A stretch of DNA of 64,000 nucleotides. It comes from JAOUEA01 sp963734685. GTDB taxonomy: Bacteria > Actinomycetota > UBA4738 > HRBIN12. Location of the stretch: positions 1-64,000 of the forward strand of contig CAVTIC010000006.1 of NCBI GenBank assembly GCA_963734685.1. The letters are read 5' to 3'. Position 1 is the stretch's first letter, and every line of letters starts with the position of its first letter. Below are positions 30,824 through 40,773 of the stretch, one piece after another. Both the position numbers and the translations under genes were made by a program. The notes under the pieces are model-generated. The model was not told where the DNA came from. It was given only the letters and a program-made list of their open reading frames with translations, and ran no database searches.

Positions 30824-31942
30824 TCAGGCACGATCCTCGATCGGCACCCAGACCTGGTCGAGCGGGCCGACGTAGGTCGAGCCCGGCCTGATCACCTTGT
30901 TGTCCGCGTACTGTTCGCGCACGTGTGCCGTCCAGCCGGCCATGCGCGCGAGGGCGAAGATCGGCGTCATCAGGTCGGTGGGGATGCCGAGCCCGTGGTA
31001 CACACCGGCCGCATACAGGTCGACGTTGGGCCAGAGCTGCTTCTGCTCGTAGACGGTCGCCTGCAGGGCCTCGAAGATGTCGGCCCACCGCTCGTCACCG
31101 TGACGAACGCCGACCTCGCGGGCGAGACCCTTGAGCACCGTGGCTCGCGGATCCATCGTTCGGTAGACGGCGTGGCCGAACCCCATGATCTTCTCGTGCC
31201 GCTCGAGCCGCCGGCGCACGTACTCCTCGGCGTTCGCGGGCTCTGCGATCTCCTCGGCCATCTTCATCGCTTCCTCGTTGGCGCCGCCGTGCAGCGGCCC
31301 CTTGAGCGCCCCGATCGCGCCCGTGATCGCGCTGAACATGTCGGAGAGCGTCGAGGCGATGATGCGCGCGGTGAACGTCGATGCGTTCATCGTGTGGTCG
31401 GCGTAGAGGATGAACGTCGTGTCGAGCGCGTCGGCATCGTCGTGGTCGGGCTCGTCGCCGGAGAGCATCCACAGGAAGTTGGCCGCGTGCGGCAACTTCG
31501 GGTCCGGCGGCACGATCTCCTGGCCGGTGCGCATCCGCTCGTAGTACGCGATCAACGCCGGGGTCTTCGCGATCAGGCGCATCGCCTTGCGGTACTGGGC
31601 CTCGGGCGATTCGTCCCAGCCGTCGGGATCGTAGGCGGACGCGGCCGAGATCGAGGTGCGCAACATCGACATCGGCGACGTCTGCTGTGCGAGCGTCGAC
31701 ATCAGCTGCGTGAGGAAGGGGCTCAGCTCGCGGTTCTCGATCAGGAACTCGTCGAGTTCGTCGAGCTCGTCCACGGTCGGGAGACGCCCGTGGTGCAAGA
31801 GGAACACGACCTCCTCGAACGTGGCGTGCTCGGCGAGGTCGGCGATCTCGTAGCCCGCGTACCAGAGCCGCCCCTCGTCGCCGTCGATGTCGGACACCGT
31901 CGTGTCGGCGGCGACGACCTCCCGGAGCCCCTTCTCGGTCAC
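30824..31942 (-). CDS. gltA: Citrate synthase
   Basis: About 372 residues, the length of short type I/archaeal-like citrate synthases. Catalytic landmarks: GPLHGGANEEAM and GFGHAVYRTMDPRA (two His), NVDLYAAGVYHGLGIP (Asp), and the CoA-site segment ALARMAGWTAHVREQ. Condenses oxaloacetate and acetyl-CoA. GTG 31942 is chosen because it follows GAAGGATG and gives the normal N-terminus; 31990 is the upstream alternative. Divergent from the isocitrate dehydrogenase gene, with malate dehydrogenase and sdh nearby. Confidence 0.92.
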   Translation of the reverse strand: MTEKGLREVVAADTTVSDIDGDEGRLWYAGYEIADLAEHATFEEVVFLLHHGRLPTVDELDELDEFLIENRELSPFLTQLMSTLAQQTSPMSMLRTSISAASAYDPDGWDESPEAQYRKAMRLIAKTPALIAYYERMRTGQEIVPPDPKLPHAANFLWMLSGDEPDHDDADALDTTFILYADHTMNASTFTARIIASTLSDMFSAITGAIGALKGPLHGGANEEAMKMAEEIAEPANAEEYVRRRLERHEKIMGFGHAVYRTMDPRATVLKGLAREVGVRHGDERWADIFEALQATVYEQKQLWPNVDLYAAGVYHGLGIPTDLMTPIFALARMAGWTAHVREQYADNKVIRPGSTYVGPLDQVWVPIEDRA

Positions 31943-32061
31943 GCTGGCCACATCCTTCGCAGGTCGGGGCGCCCGGGCAGGCGGACGCACGTCTGACAGG
32001 ATAGTCGGCGCCCCGCCGACGGACCAAAGTGACCCGCGGACCCCCCAGGAGGACGTCCAGG

Positions 32062-33150
32062 TTGATCCACCGCGTGACGCTGATCCCCGGCGACGGCATC
32101 GGGCCGGAGGTCATCGAGGCCGCTCGCCGGGCGATCGAGGCCACCGCGGTCTCGATCGTATGGGAGCGCATGCCCATGGGCGCGGGGGCGTTCTCGCGGA
32201 GCGGGCGCACGCTGCCGGCGGAGACCGTGGAGTCGATCCGCTCGACGCGTGTGGCGCTGAAGGGACCGATCGAGACGCCCGTCACCAGCGGCCTGCGCAG
32301 CTCGAACCTGGAGCTGCGCAAGACGCTCGATCTCTACGCCAACGTGCGCCCCTGCCGGCTGTACCCGGGCGTGCCCAGCGTCTACGAGCGCGTCGACGTG
32401 GTCGTCGTGCGCGAGAACACCGAGGGCATGTACACGGGTCTCGAGTTCGAGATGGGCACGGTGGCGACCAAGGAGCTGATCCGGTTCATCGAGGACTCCA
32501 CCGGACGACGTGTCAGCGAGGACAGCGGCATCTCGATCAAGTCGATCAGCGAGGAAGGCAGCGAGCGCATCGTGCGCTTCGCGTTCGAGGAAGCTCGACG
32601 GCGCGGCCGCGGCAAGGTCACGGCCGGCCACAAGGCCAACATCATGAAGTACAGCGACGGCCTGTTCCTCGAGGTCGCGCGCCGGGTGGCGGGGGAGCAT
32701 CCCGACGTCGCGTTCGATGACCGGATCATCGACGCCCTCTGCATGCAGCTGATCCAAGCCCCCGAGCGCTTCGAGGTGCTCGTGATGCCGAACCTCTACG
32801 GCGACGTCGCCGCCGAGCTCTGCGCCGGGCTGATCGGTGGCGTCGGCGTGGCGCCGGGCGGGCATTTCGGCGGTCGCGACGGCCTCGAGCTCGCGGTGTT
32901 CGAGGCCACCCACGGGACGGCGCCCGATCTCGCCGGCACGAACACCGCGAACCCGGTGGGCGTGATGCTCAGCGGTGCGATGCTCCTGCGCCACGTCGGT
33001 GAGCACGAGGCCGGAGACCGGCTCGAGGCCGCGGTCGCATCGGTGCTCGCCGACGGTGTGCATCTTCCCCGTGATCTGCGGGCCCATGGCGACGATCGTC
33101 CTCCGGCGGGCACCTTCCAGTTCGCCGATGCCGTGATCGCCCGGCTCTAG
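32062..33150 (+). CDS. NAD-type isocitrate dehydrogenase family enzyme, copy 1
   Basis: 362 residues of the isocitrate/isopropylmalate dehydrogenase family. VTLIPGDGIGPEV opens the fold. SSNLELRKTLDLYANVRP and GHKANIMKYSDGLFLEV favour isocitrate (IDH3-like) over isopropylmalate, and RENTEGMYTG and MPNLYGD are family-wide. The TTG at 32062 follows AGGAGG by 10 bases; GTG 32029 and GTG 32074 are alternatives. It lies between citrate synthase and malate dehydrogenase, fitting a TCA role. Homoisocitrate or isopropylmalate activity is not excluded. Confidence 0.8.
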   Translation: MIHRVTLIPGDGIGPEVIEAARRAIEATAVSIVWERMPMGAGAFSRSGRTLPAETVESIRSTRVALKGPIETPVTSGLRSSNLELRKTLDLYANVRPCRLYPGVPSVYERVDVVVVRENTEGMYTGLEFEMGTVATKELIRFIEDSTGRRVSEDSGISIKSISEEGSERIVRFAFEEARRRGRGKVTAGHKANIMKYSDGLFLEVARRVAGEHPDVAFDDRIIDALCMQLIQAPERFEVLVMPNLYGDVAAELCAGLIGGVGVAPGGHFGGRDGLELAVFEATHGTAPDLAGTNTANPVGVMLSGAMLLRHVGEHEAGDRLEAAVASVLADGVHLPRDLRAHGDDRPPAGTFQFADAVIARL

Positions 33151-33230
33151 GTCGGTCCGCTCGGGCCTTCGACCGCGACGAGCCGTTCGATAGCCTTGCG
33201 GTGTTCGGACATCCGATCCAAGGAGCGACC

Positions 33231-34154
<924 letters not shown>

Positions 34155-34161
34155 CGTCGCT

Positions 34162-35079
34162 TCACGCGTGGCACGACGTCGACCCTCGGTCGACGACCCG
34201 GCCGCCCGGTCGGACGAACCTCCACGCGTAGGAGGCCCCGCGGAGTTCCATCCTGATCAGGCCGAGACCGTTCAGGCGGACCTGGCTCGCGCGCATCGGG
34301 TGAGACCGGAAGGGATAGTTGCCGCCCTTCCCGCCGGTGCCGGCGACGAACTGCCGGATCCCGCCGGCCGAGGGGCGGCCGCCGGGGAGCATCGGCCTGA
34401 ACCGTTCGTAGTTGTGCTCGTGCCCGTTGAGGACGACGTCGACGCCGGCAGCCTGCAGGATCCTCCAGAACGACCCCATCGCGTGGTTCGATCCGTGGAC
34501 GACGCCGCTCGAGAAGCGAGGGTGATGCCAGTAGGCGAGCTCGCACCGGTCACGGTTGCGCTCCAGGTCTCGGCGGAGCCACGCGAGCTGCGCGAACGAC
34601 GGACCTTCCCCGTCCGCGGAGTTCAGCGCGATCAGGTGCCAGCGTCCCAGGTCGAAGCTGTAGTAGCCCCCGTGCGAGCGGTGCGCGCGTTTGCCGAAGT
34701 AGCGGAAGTACCCGCGCGCGTGGGAGCGGTACTCATGGTTCCCGGGCACCGGATGCGTCTTGTGGAGGAACCGTCCCCACGTGCGGGCGTACGACGACCG
34801 GTAGTCACCGATCAGCCCTTCCTCGTACTGCGTGTCGCCGAGCGGGAGCACCGCCGTGGGACGCAGACGGCGGATCAACGTCGTCGTGCGCTGCTGTCCG
34901 TGGGCGGGGGCTCCGGCGGCGGCGATGTCACCCGCAGCCACGATGACCGGCCAGCGCGCCCGGCGCGCACGCACGGCATGGTCATGCTGCTCGCCGTGGT
35001 GTGCGAGCGAGGGGAGCGACGGGAGCATCACCACCAGGCTCACCATCGCTCCGATCGCGAACGATCGGGACCGGCGCAT
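34162..35079 (-). CDS. Exported calcineurin-like metallophosphoesterase
   Basis: 305 residues. Signal peptide (SFAIGAMVSLVVMLPSLPSLA). Metal-site motifs in order: AAGDIA, LPLGDTQYEEG, PVPGNHEY, YWHHPRF and NGHEHNYERF, the full set for a dinuclear phosphoesterase of purple-acid-phosphatase type. ATG 35079 gives the signal peptide; upstream sequence is unlikely protein. Probably an extracellular phosphatase. Convergent with mdh, 7 bp between stops. Confidence 0.85.
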   Translation of the reverse strand: MRRSRSFAIGAMVSLVVMLPSLPSLAHHGEQHDHAVRARRARWPVIVAAGDIAAAGAPAHGQQRTTTLIRRLRPTAVLPLGDTQYEEGLIGDYRSSYARTWGRFLHKTHPVPGNHEYRSHARGYFRYFGKRAHRSHGGYYSFDLGRWHLIALNSADGEGPSFAQLAWLRRDLERNRDRCELAYWHHPRFSSGVVHGSNHAMGSFWRILQAAGVDVVLNGHEHNYERFRPMLPGGRPSAGGIRQFVAGTGGKGGNYPFRSHPMRASQVRLNGLGLIRMELRGASYAWRFVRPGGRVVDRGSTSCHA

Positions 35080-35095
35080 GTGACGGGAAGTCCTA

Positions 35096-35696
35096 TCACA
35101 TCTCGGTCGGTTCGGACTCGTCCGTCTCGTCGACCGCGACCGCGCCCGCGGCTGCCTCGCGCCGGACCCACGACAGGACCATGATGCCGCCCAGCACACC
35201 GAGCATGCCTCCCCCGAGCGCCACGAACGGCCCCGGCGCGAGCCGCACCTCCATCAGCTGCTCGACCTGGGCGCGCTGTTCTTCGGTCGCGGTGCCCTCG
35301 AGGCGCGAGGTCCGCCAGCACGTCGTCGACCGCGTCGGCCTCGAACCGGGCCGGAGCCGTCGCGAGCGAGGCACCGGCGATCGCGATCGCGAGGAAGGAA
35401 GCCGCGATCAGCAGGCCGGCTGCGACGCGCGCAGGCCGGCCGCCCGACGATACGCGGGTCACCCCGAGGGCGATCAACATCACGACGCCGAGGGCCAGCA
35501 CGACGAGGCCGTCCGGGAGGTCGATGCCGTAGTAGGTGGGGCTCGCCGCATCGGGCAGCCCTTCCAGGCCCGTGCGCACCCAAGGCAGCAGGGCGCCGAC
35601 GCACACGAGGGCTCCGCCGAGCACGGAGGTGAGGAACCCCGCGAGCCGCAGCGGGCTCTGGTCGTCGTCGGCCGGGGCCGTCTCGTCGCGATCCAT
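35096..35696 (-). pseudogene. Four-span membrane protein with one frameshift
   Basis: Starts MDRDETAPADDDQ, then spans at LGGALVCVGALLPWV, GLVVLALGVVMLIALGV and LLIAASFLAIAIAGASL. One surplus base near 35312 (GACCTCGCGCCTCGAG) shifts the frame; the next frame continues with RLEGTATEEQRAQVEQLMEV, a fourth span (GGGMLGVLGGIMVL) and stop at 35096. The only clear internal break of a gene in 26-48 kb. Family of uncharacterised actinobacterial membrane proteins; no function assigned. Confidence 0.6.
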
Positions 35697-35773
35697 CTCG
35701 GGCGCATCCTCGCATCCCGTGCAGCTCGCTCCTAGGAGCGTCGCCGTTCGAGGCGCCGGATACGATGGCCGCG

Positions 35774-35941
35774 ATGGCGTCGTTCCTCGAGCAGCTGCGC
35801 ACCCACGTCGGCGCGTTCTTCACGAACTGGCGCAACCCCGACTACGGGTTCGTCGAGAAGGTGGGCCTCACGTTCCGCAACCGGGCGCGGTCGCTCGTGC
35901 ACGGGGGGTGCTGCGGCAACCACGGCCAGCCCGGCTGTTGA
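35774..35941 (+). CDS. 55-residue microprotein with CCGNHGQPGC tail
   Basis: Begins MASFLEQLRTHVGAFFTNW, has an amphipathic basic middle (EKVGLTFRNRARSLVH) and ends GGCCGNHGQPGC. Three cysteines and a histidine packed in the last twelve residues look like a metal- or cluster-binding tail. I recall similar short proteins with a CCGxxGxPGC end in other Actinomycetota and Chloroflexi, but cannot verify this here. It lies alone between divergent and convergent neighbours. Confidence 0.6.
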   Translation: MASFLEQLRTHVGAFFTNWRNPDYGFVEKVGLTFRNRARSLVHGGCCGNHGQPGC

Positions 35942-36057
35942 CGCCTGGACGACTGGGACCCCGGTCGGGGTCCCGACGGCACTCACGATCACCCACACGA
36001 ACACTGACCGGCGGCCTGCTCGTGAACGAGGGTGTTCATCCACCGAGCGACGCGTCG

Positions 36058-36160
36058 GGTTGGCCTTGCACGTGGCCGGCGCTGTCGGGAGCGCTGCCGT
36101 GGACCGGCTCGAACACGGCCTACTCCCATCCGATGTTCGCGCCGGGGATCAGGCCGAGGC
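36058..36160 (-). pseudogene. 103-bp duplicate fragment of the second isocitrate-dehydrogenase-family gene
   Basis: Aligns without gaps over most of its length to 36702-36803 of the neighbouring gene, differing at roughly 15 positions. On the minus strand it encodes LGLIPGANIGWE, then a TAG where the gene has TAC (Tyr), then AVFEPVHGSAPD. The nonsense codon and short length make it non-functional. It fills most of the 260-bp gap between 35941 and 36204. Confidence 0.75.
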
Positions 36161-36203
36161 CGTGTACGACATGTCGGTGGCTGGTGCTAGCCTCGCGGTC
36201 GAC

Positions 36204-36422
36204 ATGGAAGCCGCCGTCTGGACAGCGATCGGCCTGATGGCCGCCACGTCGCTCGGCACGCTCTTCTACCTCGGATCCAGGATGGACGCGCTGGCCGCTC
36301 GGCTCGACGCCAGGCTGGACTCGGGGTTCGCCAGGGTCGACACGCGATTCGACGCGATCGAGTCTCGGTTCGATGGCCTCGCGGCGAGGCTCGACACTCA
36401 CGTGGATCAACACGCTGGCTGA
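36204..36422 (+). CDS. Small membrane-anchored coiled-coil protein
   Basis: 72 residues: one span near the start (AAVWTAIGLMAATSLGTLFYL) followed by repeating heptads (RMDALAARL, ARLDSGFARVDTRFDAIESRFD, LAARLDTHVD). This layout is common among short bacterial proteins of unknown role that oligomerise at the membrane. ATG 36204 is chosen because translation further upstream would read through the dead isocitrate-dehydrogenase fragment. Confidence 0.65.
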   Translation: MEAAVWTAIGLMAATSLGTLFYLGSRMDALAARLDARLDSGFARVDTRFDAIESRFDGLAARLDTHVDQHAG

Positions 36423-36499
36423 GGTCCCTTCGACGCCAAGCCCGCCTCCGTCCTGCGCCGTGAACGCGCGACAGACCAGGAACCATGCAACGACGTTCG

Positions 36500-37582
36500 T
36501 CAGCTGGGGCCGTGCTCCCAGGCCGTGACCTGGGTCGCGATCTCCTCTGCCACCTGCATCGTGGTCGACGAACCACCCAGGTCCGGTGTGCGGATCTCGC
36601 CGCGCGCGAGCACCTCGTCGACCGCCCAGGCCACGTTCTCCGCAGCCGCCTGCTCGCCGAGGTGGCGGAGCATCATCACCCCCGACAGGATCATCGCGAT
36701 CGGGTTGGCCTTCCCCTGTCCGGCGATGTCGGGCGCGCTGCCGTGCACCGGCTCGAACACGGCGTACTCCCATCCGATGTTGGCACCGGGGATCAGTCCC
36801 AGCCCACCCACGAGCCCGGCACACAGATCGCTGATGATGTCGCCGTAGAGGTTGGGCAACAGCAGCACGTCGAACCCCGACGGTTCCCGTGCGAGGCGGC
36901 TGGTGAGGTGGTCGACCTGGATCTCCTCCCACGTCACATCGGGGAACCCGCGCGACTCCTCCTCGGCGGTTCGCAGGAACAGGCCGTCGGAGTAGCGCAT
37001 CACGTTGGCCTTGTGCCCGACGGTGACCTTCTTCCGGCCGTTGGCGCGGGCGTACTCGAACGCGAACCGCACGATGCGCCGGGTGCCGCTGACGCTGATC
37101 GGTTTCACGGTGATGCCGGCGTCCTCCCGCAGCTCGTAGCCGCCGAGCGCGTGGAGCTCTTCGCGGAGCGCCGCCGCCTCGGTCGACCCACGCTCGAACT
37201 CGATGCCGGCATAGAGGTCCTCGGTGTTCTCGCGCACGATCACGAGGTCGACGCGCGGGTGCCTGATCGGGACGCCGGGGAGCGCGCGAGCCGGCCGCAC
37301 CGCGCCGAACAGGTCGAGGCCTTGACGCAGGGCGACGTTCACGCTCCGGAACCCGCCGCCCACCGGCGTGGTGATCGGCCCCTTGAGCGCGACCCGGCTC
37401 GACCGGATCGAGTCGAGCGTGGCCTCGGGCAGCAGCTCGCCGTCCTCGTCGAGCGCTGCGGTGCCGGCGTGCCGCTCGGTCCATTCGATCCCGACGTCGG
37501 CGGCATCGAGCACGAGCCGGGCGGCCTCGGCCACTTCGGGGCCGATGCCGTCGCCGGGGATCAAGGTCACGCGGTGGGTCAT
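36500..37582 (-). CDS. Isocitrate/isopropylmalate dehydrogenase family enzyme, copy 2
   Basis: 360 residues from ATG 37582 (MTHRVTLIPGDGIGPEV). RSVNVALRQGLDLFGAVRP, RENTEDLYAGIEFE, GHKANVMRYSDGLFLRT and LPNLYGDIISDLCAG are those of NAD-dependent isocitrate dehydrogenases. It is only moderately similar to the product of 32062, so one of the pair may use isopropylmalate, tartrate or homoisocitrate. ANPIAMILSGVMMLRHLGE is the usual C-terminal motif. A dead copy of its middle lies 640 bp downstream. Confidence 0.8.
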   Translation of the reverse strand: MTHRVTLIPGDGIGPEVAEAARLVLDAADVGIEWTERHAGTAALDEDGELLPEATLDSIRSSRVALKGPITTPVGGGFRSVNVALRQGLDLFGAVRPARALPGVPIRHPRVDLVIVRENTEDLYAGIEFERGSTEAAALREELHALGGYELREDAGITVKPISVSGTRRIVRFAFEYARANGRKKVTVGHKANVMRYSDGLFLRTAEEESRGFPDVTWEEIQVDHLTSRLAREPSGFDVLLLPNLYGDIISDLCAGLVGGLGLIPGANIGWEYAVFEPVHGSAPDIAGQGKANPIAMILSGVMMLRHLGEQAAAENVAWAVDEVLARGEIRTPDLGGSSTTMQVAEEIATQVTAWEHGPS

Positions 37583-37663
37583 CGCGCGGAACGATACCGA
37601 ACGCCCGCGGCTCGGCCCGGTCCGTAGTACGGTCGGACCGTCTCGGAGCGAGGGGGATCGTGC

Positions 37664-38257
37664 ATGATGCGACGGCTGCTGACGATGTCGATGGTGGTGG
37701 GGCTCGTGATCGGTCTCGGGGCGACGCCGTCCTCCGCCGGGTCGTCGATCTCGATCGTCGAGTTCGAGTACCACCCGGCCAACCGATCGGTGCCGTTGGG
37801 TGGAACGGTTGCCTGGACGAACGACGGCACCGTGCCGCACACGGCGACCCAGGACGCGCCACTCAGGTGGTTCGACACGGGGCAACTGACGGCGGGTGCG
37901 ACGAGCTCCTCGGAGACGATGTCTGCCGCCGGGCGGTTCTCCTTCCACTGCAAGAACCACCCGATGTACGGGCGCGTGAAGGTGCCGGTCGAGGCGTCGA
38001 GCGCCGCGATCGGCCTCGGGGAGTCGGTCACGATCACGCTCTCGAGCGAGGCTGCGTTCAAGGGGTACACGTTCGACCTGCAGCGCAAGCGCAACGCCGG
38101 ACCATGGGTCGTGATCGACCGCTCGATCGGCACCGACGCGGTCGACCTCACGCCGAAGCGCATGGGGGAGTTCCGTTTCCGGGCACGGGTCGTCGACCTC
38201 GACGGTGCCCGGAGCGGTTGGTCGCCGGCCGCGGACGTGCTCGTGGGCGACGTGTGA
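37664..38257 (+). CDS. Exported blue-copper (plastocyanin-like) protein
   Basis: 197 residues with signal peptide (MVVGLVIGLGATPSSA). The cupredoxin domain has a complete type-1 copper set: His in GTVPHTATQD, then Cys, His and Met in FSFHCKNHPMYG. A C-terminal beta domain of about 80 residues (ITLSSEAAFKGYTFDLQRK) follows. Probable periplasmic or surface electron carrier. It sits by the sdh operon, and a copper gene set lies at 57.9-62.4 kb. ATG 37664 or 37667. Confidence 0.85.
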   Translation: MMRRLLTMSMVVGLVIGLGATPSSAGSSISIVEFEYHPANRSVPLGGTVAWTNDGTVPHTATQDAPLRWFDTGQLTAGATSSSETMSAAGRFSFHCKNHPMYGRVKVPVEASSAAIGLGESVTITLSSEAAFKGYTFDLQRKRNAGPWVVIDRSIGTDAVDLTPKRMGEFRFRARVVDLDGARSGWSPAADVLVGDV

Positions 38258-38267
38258 GCGAGGGGAG

Positions 38268-39032
38268 CTAGAAGCGGTCGAACAGGATCGAGCGCTTCAC
38301 CTCCTGGATCGCCTTCGTCACCTGGATGCCTCGAGGGCATGCCTCGGTGCAGTTGAACGTCGTGCGGCATCGGAAGACGCCGGTCTTCTCACTGAGGATC
38401 TTCAGCCGCTCGCGGCTGCCCTCGTCGCGCGAGTCGAAGATGAACCGGTGCGCGTTGACGATGGCCGCGGGCCCGACGTAGCCCTCGTCGCCCCAGAAGA
38501 TCGGACACGATGTCGTGCACGCCGCGCACAGGATGCACTTCGTCGTGTCGTCGTACCGGGCGCGCTCACCGGCCGACTGCAGTCGTTCCTTCTCGGGCTC
38601 GCCGGAGTCGTTGATCAGGAACGGCAGCACCGAGCGGAAGCCATCGAAGAACGGCTCCATGTCGACGATCAGGTCCTTCAGCACGGGCAGACCGCGGATC
38701 GGTTCGATCGTCACCTTGGAGCCCACGTCATCCACCAGCACCTTGCAGGCGAGAGCGTTCCGTCCGTTGATCAGCATCGCGTCGCTGCCGCAGATGCCGT
38801 GGGCGCACGACCGCCGGAAGCTCAGCGTGCCGTCGTGGTACCACTTCACCTGGTGCAGCACCTCGACGAGTCGGTCGAGCGGGTCGGCCTCGACCGTGAA
38901 CTCGTCCCACCAGGAGTCCTGCGAGACCTCGGGGTTGAACCGCCGGATCTTGAGCGTGACCACGACCTTCCCCGGGGCGCTGCCCGCCTGCCGGCGGTCG
39001 GAGTCCTGGAGCGCCTCGGCCGGTGTCGCCAT
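38268..39032 (-). CDS. sdhB: Succinate dehydrogenase iron-sulfur subunit
   Basis: 254 residues. [2Fe-2S] ligands in RRSCAHGICGSDAM and NALACKV; [4Fe-4S]/[3Fe-4S] ligands in CILCAACTTSCP and FNCTEACPRGI. Carries electrons from the flavoprotein to quinone. ATG overlaps the sdhA stop by one base; last gene of sdhCDAB. Confidence 0.95.
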   Translation of the reverse strand: MATPAEALQDSDRRQAGSAPGKVVVTLKIRRFNPEVSQDSWWDEFTVEADPLDRLVEVLHQVKWYHDGTLSFRRSCAHGICGSDAMLINGRNALACKVLVDDVGSKVTIEPIRGLPVLKDLIVDMEPFFDGFRSVLPFLINDSGEPEKERLQSAGERARYDDTTKCILCAACTTSCPIFWGDEGYVGPAAIVNAHRFIFDSRDEGSRERLKILSEKTGVFRCRTTFNCTEACPRGIQVTKAIQEVKRSILFDRF

Positions 39033-40771
39033 CAGTACTTCCTCTCCATCGGCACGTAGGGGCCCATCTTCACGGGCTTGAAGTCGAGCCGGATCGAGCC
39101 GTCGTCGTTGCGGTAGGCGAGGGTGTGCCTCAGCCAGTTCGCGTCGTCGCGCAGGGGGTGGTCGTCCCGGTAGTGCCCTCCGCGGCTCTCGGTGCGGGCG
39201 CGCGCGCTCACGACGAGCGCCTGCGCACAGTCGAGCAGGTAGCCGACCTCGACGGTCTCCATCAGGTCGGTGTTGTAGAGCGCGCCCTTGTCGGTGATCG
39301 CGACCCGACCGAAGCGCTCCTGCAGGCCGACGATGATCTCCTCCATCTTCGACAGGCTCTCCTCGCTCCGCACGACGAAGGCCAGGTCGAACATGTTGGT
39401 CTGCAGCTCCTTGCGGATGTCGGCGGCGTTGTCGCCCTCGGTCCGCCCGAGGATGCCGTTCAGCATCGCGAGCGTCCTCTCGGTGGGTCGCTCGGGCACC
39501 GGCGCGAGCGCGGCCGCCTCGGCGTGGCGGGCGGCGTCCGCCCCGGCGCGCCGGCCGAAGACCACGAGGTCGAGCAGCGAGTTCGTGCCCAAGCGGTTCG
39601 CGCCGTGCACGCTCACGCATGCACACTCGCCGGCGGCGTACAGGCCGAGGATCGGTGTCTCGTCGGCGCCCTCGACCACGCGACCGTCGGTGTCGGTGGG
39701 GATGCCGCCCATCGCGTAGTGCGCCGTGGGCTGGATCGGCACCGGTTCCTTCGTCGGCTCGACCTTCAGGTAGACCCGCGCGAACTCGGTGATGTCGGGA
39801 AGCTTCTCCTCGATCACCTTCGGATCGAGGTGCGTGATGTCGAGGTACGCCCAGTCGCCGTTGGGGCCACCGCCGCGGCCCTCCTTGATCTCCTGGTAGA
39901 TCGCGCGGCTCACCATGTCGCGGGGCGCGAGGTCCTTGATCGTGGGGGCATAGCGTTCCATGAAGCGCTCGCCGTCCTTGTTCCGCACGATGCCGCCCTC
40001 GCCGCGAGCCGCCTCGCTGAGCAGCACGCCGAGCTTGGCGAGGCCCGTCGGATGGAACTGGAACATCTCCATGTCCTCGAGCGGCACGCCGCGGCGCCAG
40101 ACGACGGCAGGTCCGTCGCCGGTGAGCGCGTGCGCGTTCGAGGTCACGCTGAACATGCGCCCGTACCCGCCCGTGGCGAAGACGATCGACTTCGCCCGGA
40201 AGACATGAAGCTCACCGGTCGCGAGCTCGTAGGCGACCACGCCCGCGGCCGCGCCGGAGGCGTCGCGGAGCAGGTCGAGGCAGTAGAACTCGTTGAAGAA
40301 CCGCACGTCGCGCTTGACGCATTGCTGGTAGAGCGTCTGCAGGATCATGTGACCCGTACGGTCGGCCGCGTAACAGGCGCGCCGCACCGGACGCTCGCCG
40401 TGGTTCGCCGTGTGACCGCCGAACCGGCGCTGGTCGATGCGGCCGTCCGGTGTGCGGTTGAACGGCAGACCCCACCGTTCGAGCTGATAGATCGCGTCGA
40501 TCGCCTCCTCCGCCATCAGCTGTGCCGCCGGTTGGTCGGTGAGGTAGTCCCCGCCCTTCACGGTGTCGAACGCGTGCCACTCGGGGCTGTCTTCCTCGGT
40601 GTTGCCCAAGGCGGCGCAGACGCCGCCCTGCGCGGCGCCGGTGTGCGAGCGGGTGGGATAGAGCTTCGAGATCACCGCGGTGCGCACCTGATCGCTGAGC
40701 TCGATCGCGGCGCGCATGCCGGCGCCACCCGCGCCGATCACGAGGGCGTCGAACGTGTGGGTCGTGGCCAT
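39032..40771 (-). CDS. sdhA: Succinate dehydrogenase flavoprotein subunit
   Basis: 579 residues. FAD-binding VIGAGGAGMRAA, the His carrying covalent FAD in RSHTGAAQGG, substrate-site FHPTGLAKLG and RGEGGIVRNKDGERF, catalytic-arginine region LAPRDMVSRAI, and NRLGTNSLLDLVVFGR. Oxidises succinate to fumarate on the cytoplasmic side. Two bases after the sdhD stop. Confidence 0.96.
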   Translation of the reverse strand: MATTHTFDALVIGAGGAGMRAAIELSDQVRTAVISKLYPTRSHTGAAQGGVCAALGNTEEDSPEWHAFDTVKGGDYLTDQPAAQLMAEEAIDAIYQLERWGLPFNRTPDGRIDQRRFGGHTANHGERPVRRACYAADRTGHMILQTLYQQCVKRDVRFFNEFYCLDLLRDASGAAAGVVAYELATGELHVFRAKSIVFATGGYGRMFSVTSNAHALTGDGPAVVWRRGVPLEDMEMFQFHPTGLAKLGVLLSEAARGEGGIVRNKDGERFMERYAPTIKDLAPRDMVSRAIYQEIKEGRGGGPNGDWAYLDITHLDPKVIEEKLPDITEFARVYLKVEPTKEPVPIQPTAHYAMGGIPTDTDGRVVEGADETPILGLYAAGECACVSVHGANRLGTNSLLDLVVFGRRAGADAARHAEAAALAPVPERPTERTLAMLNGILGRTEGDNAADIRKELQTNMFDLAFVVRSEESLSKMEEIIVGLQERFGRVAITDKGALYNTDLMETVEVGYLLDCAQALVVSARARTESRGGHYRDDHPLRDDANWLRHTLAYRNDDGSIRLDFKPVKMGPYVPMERKY

Positions 40772-40773
40772 CG

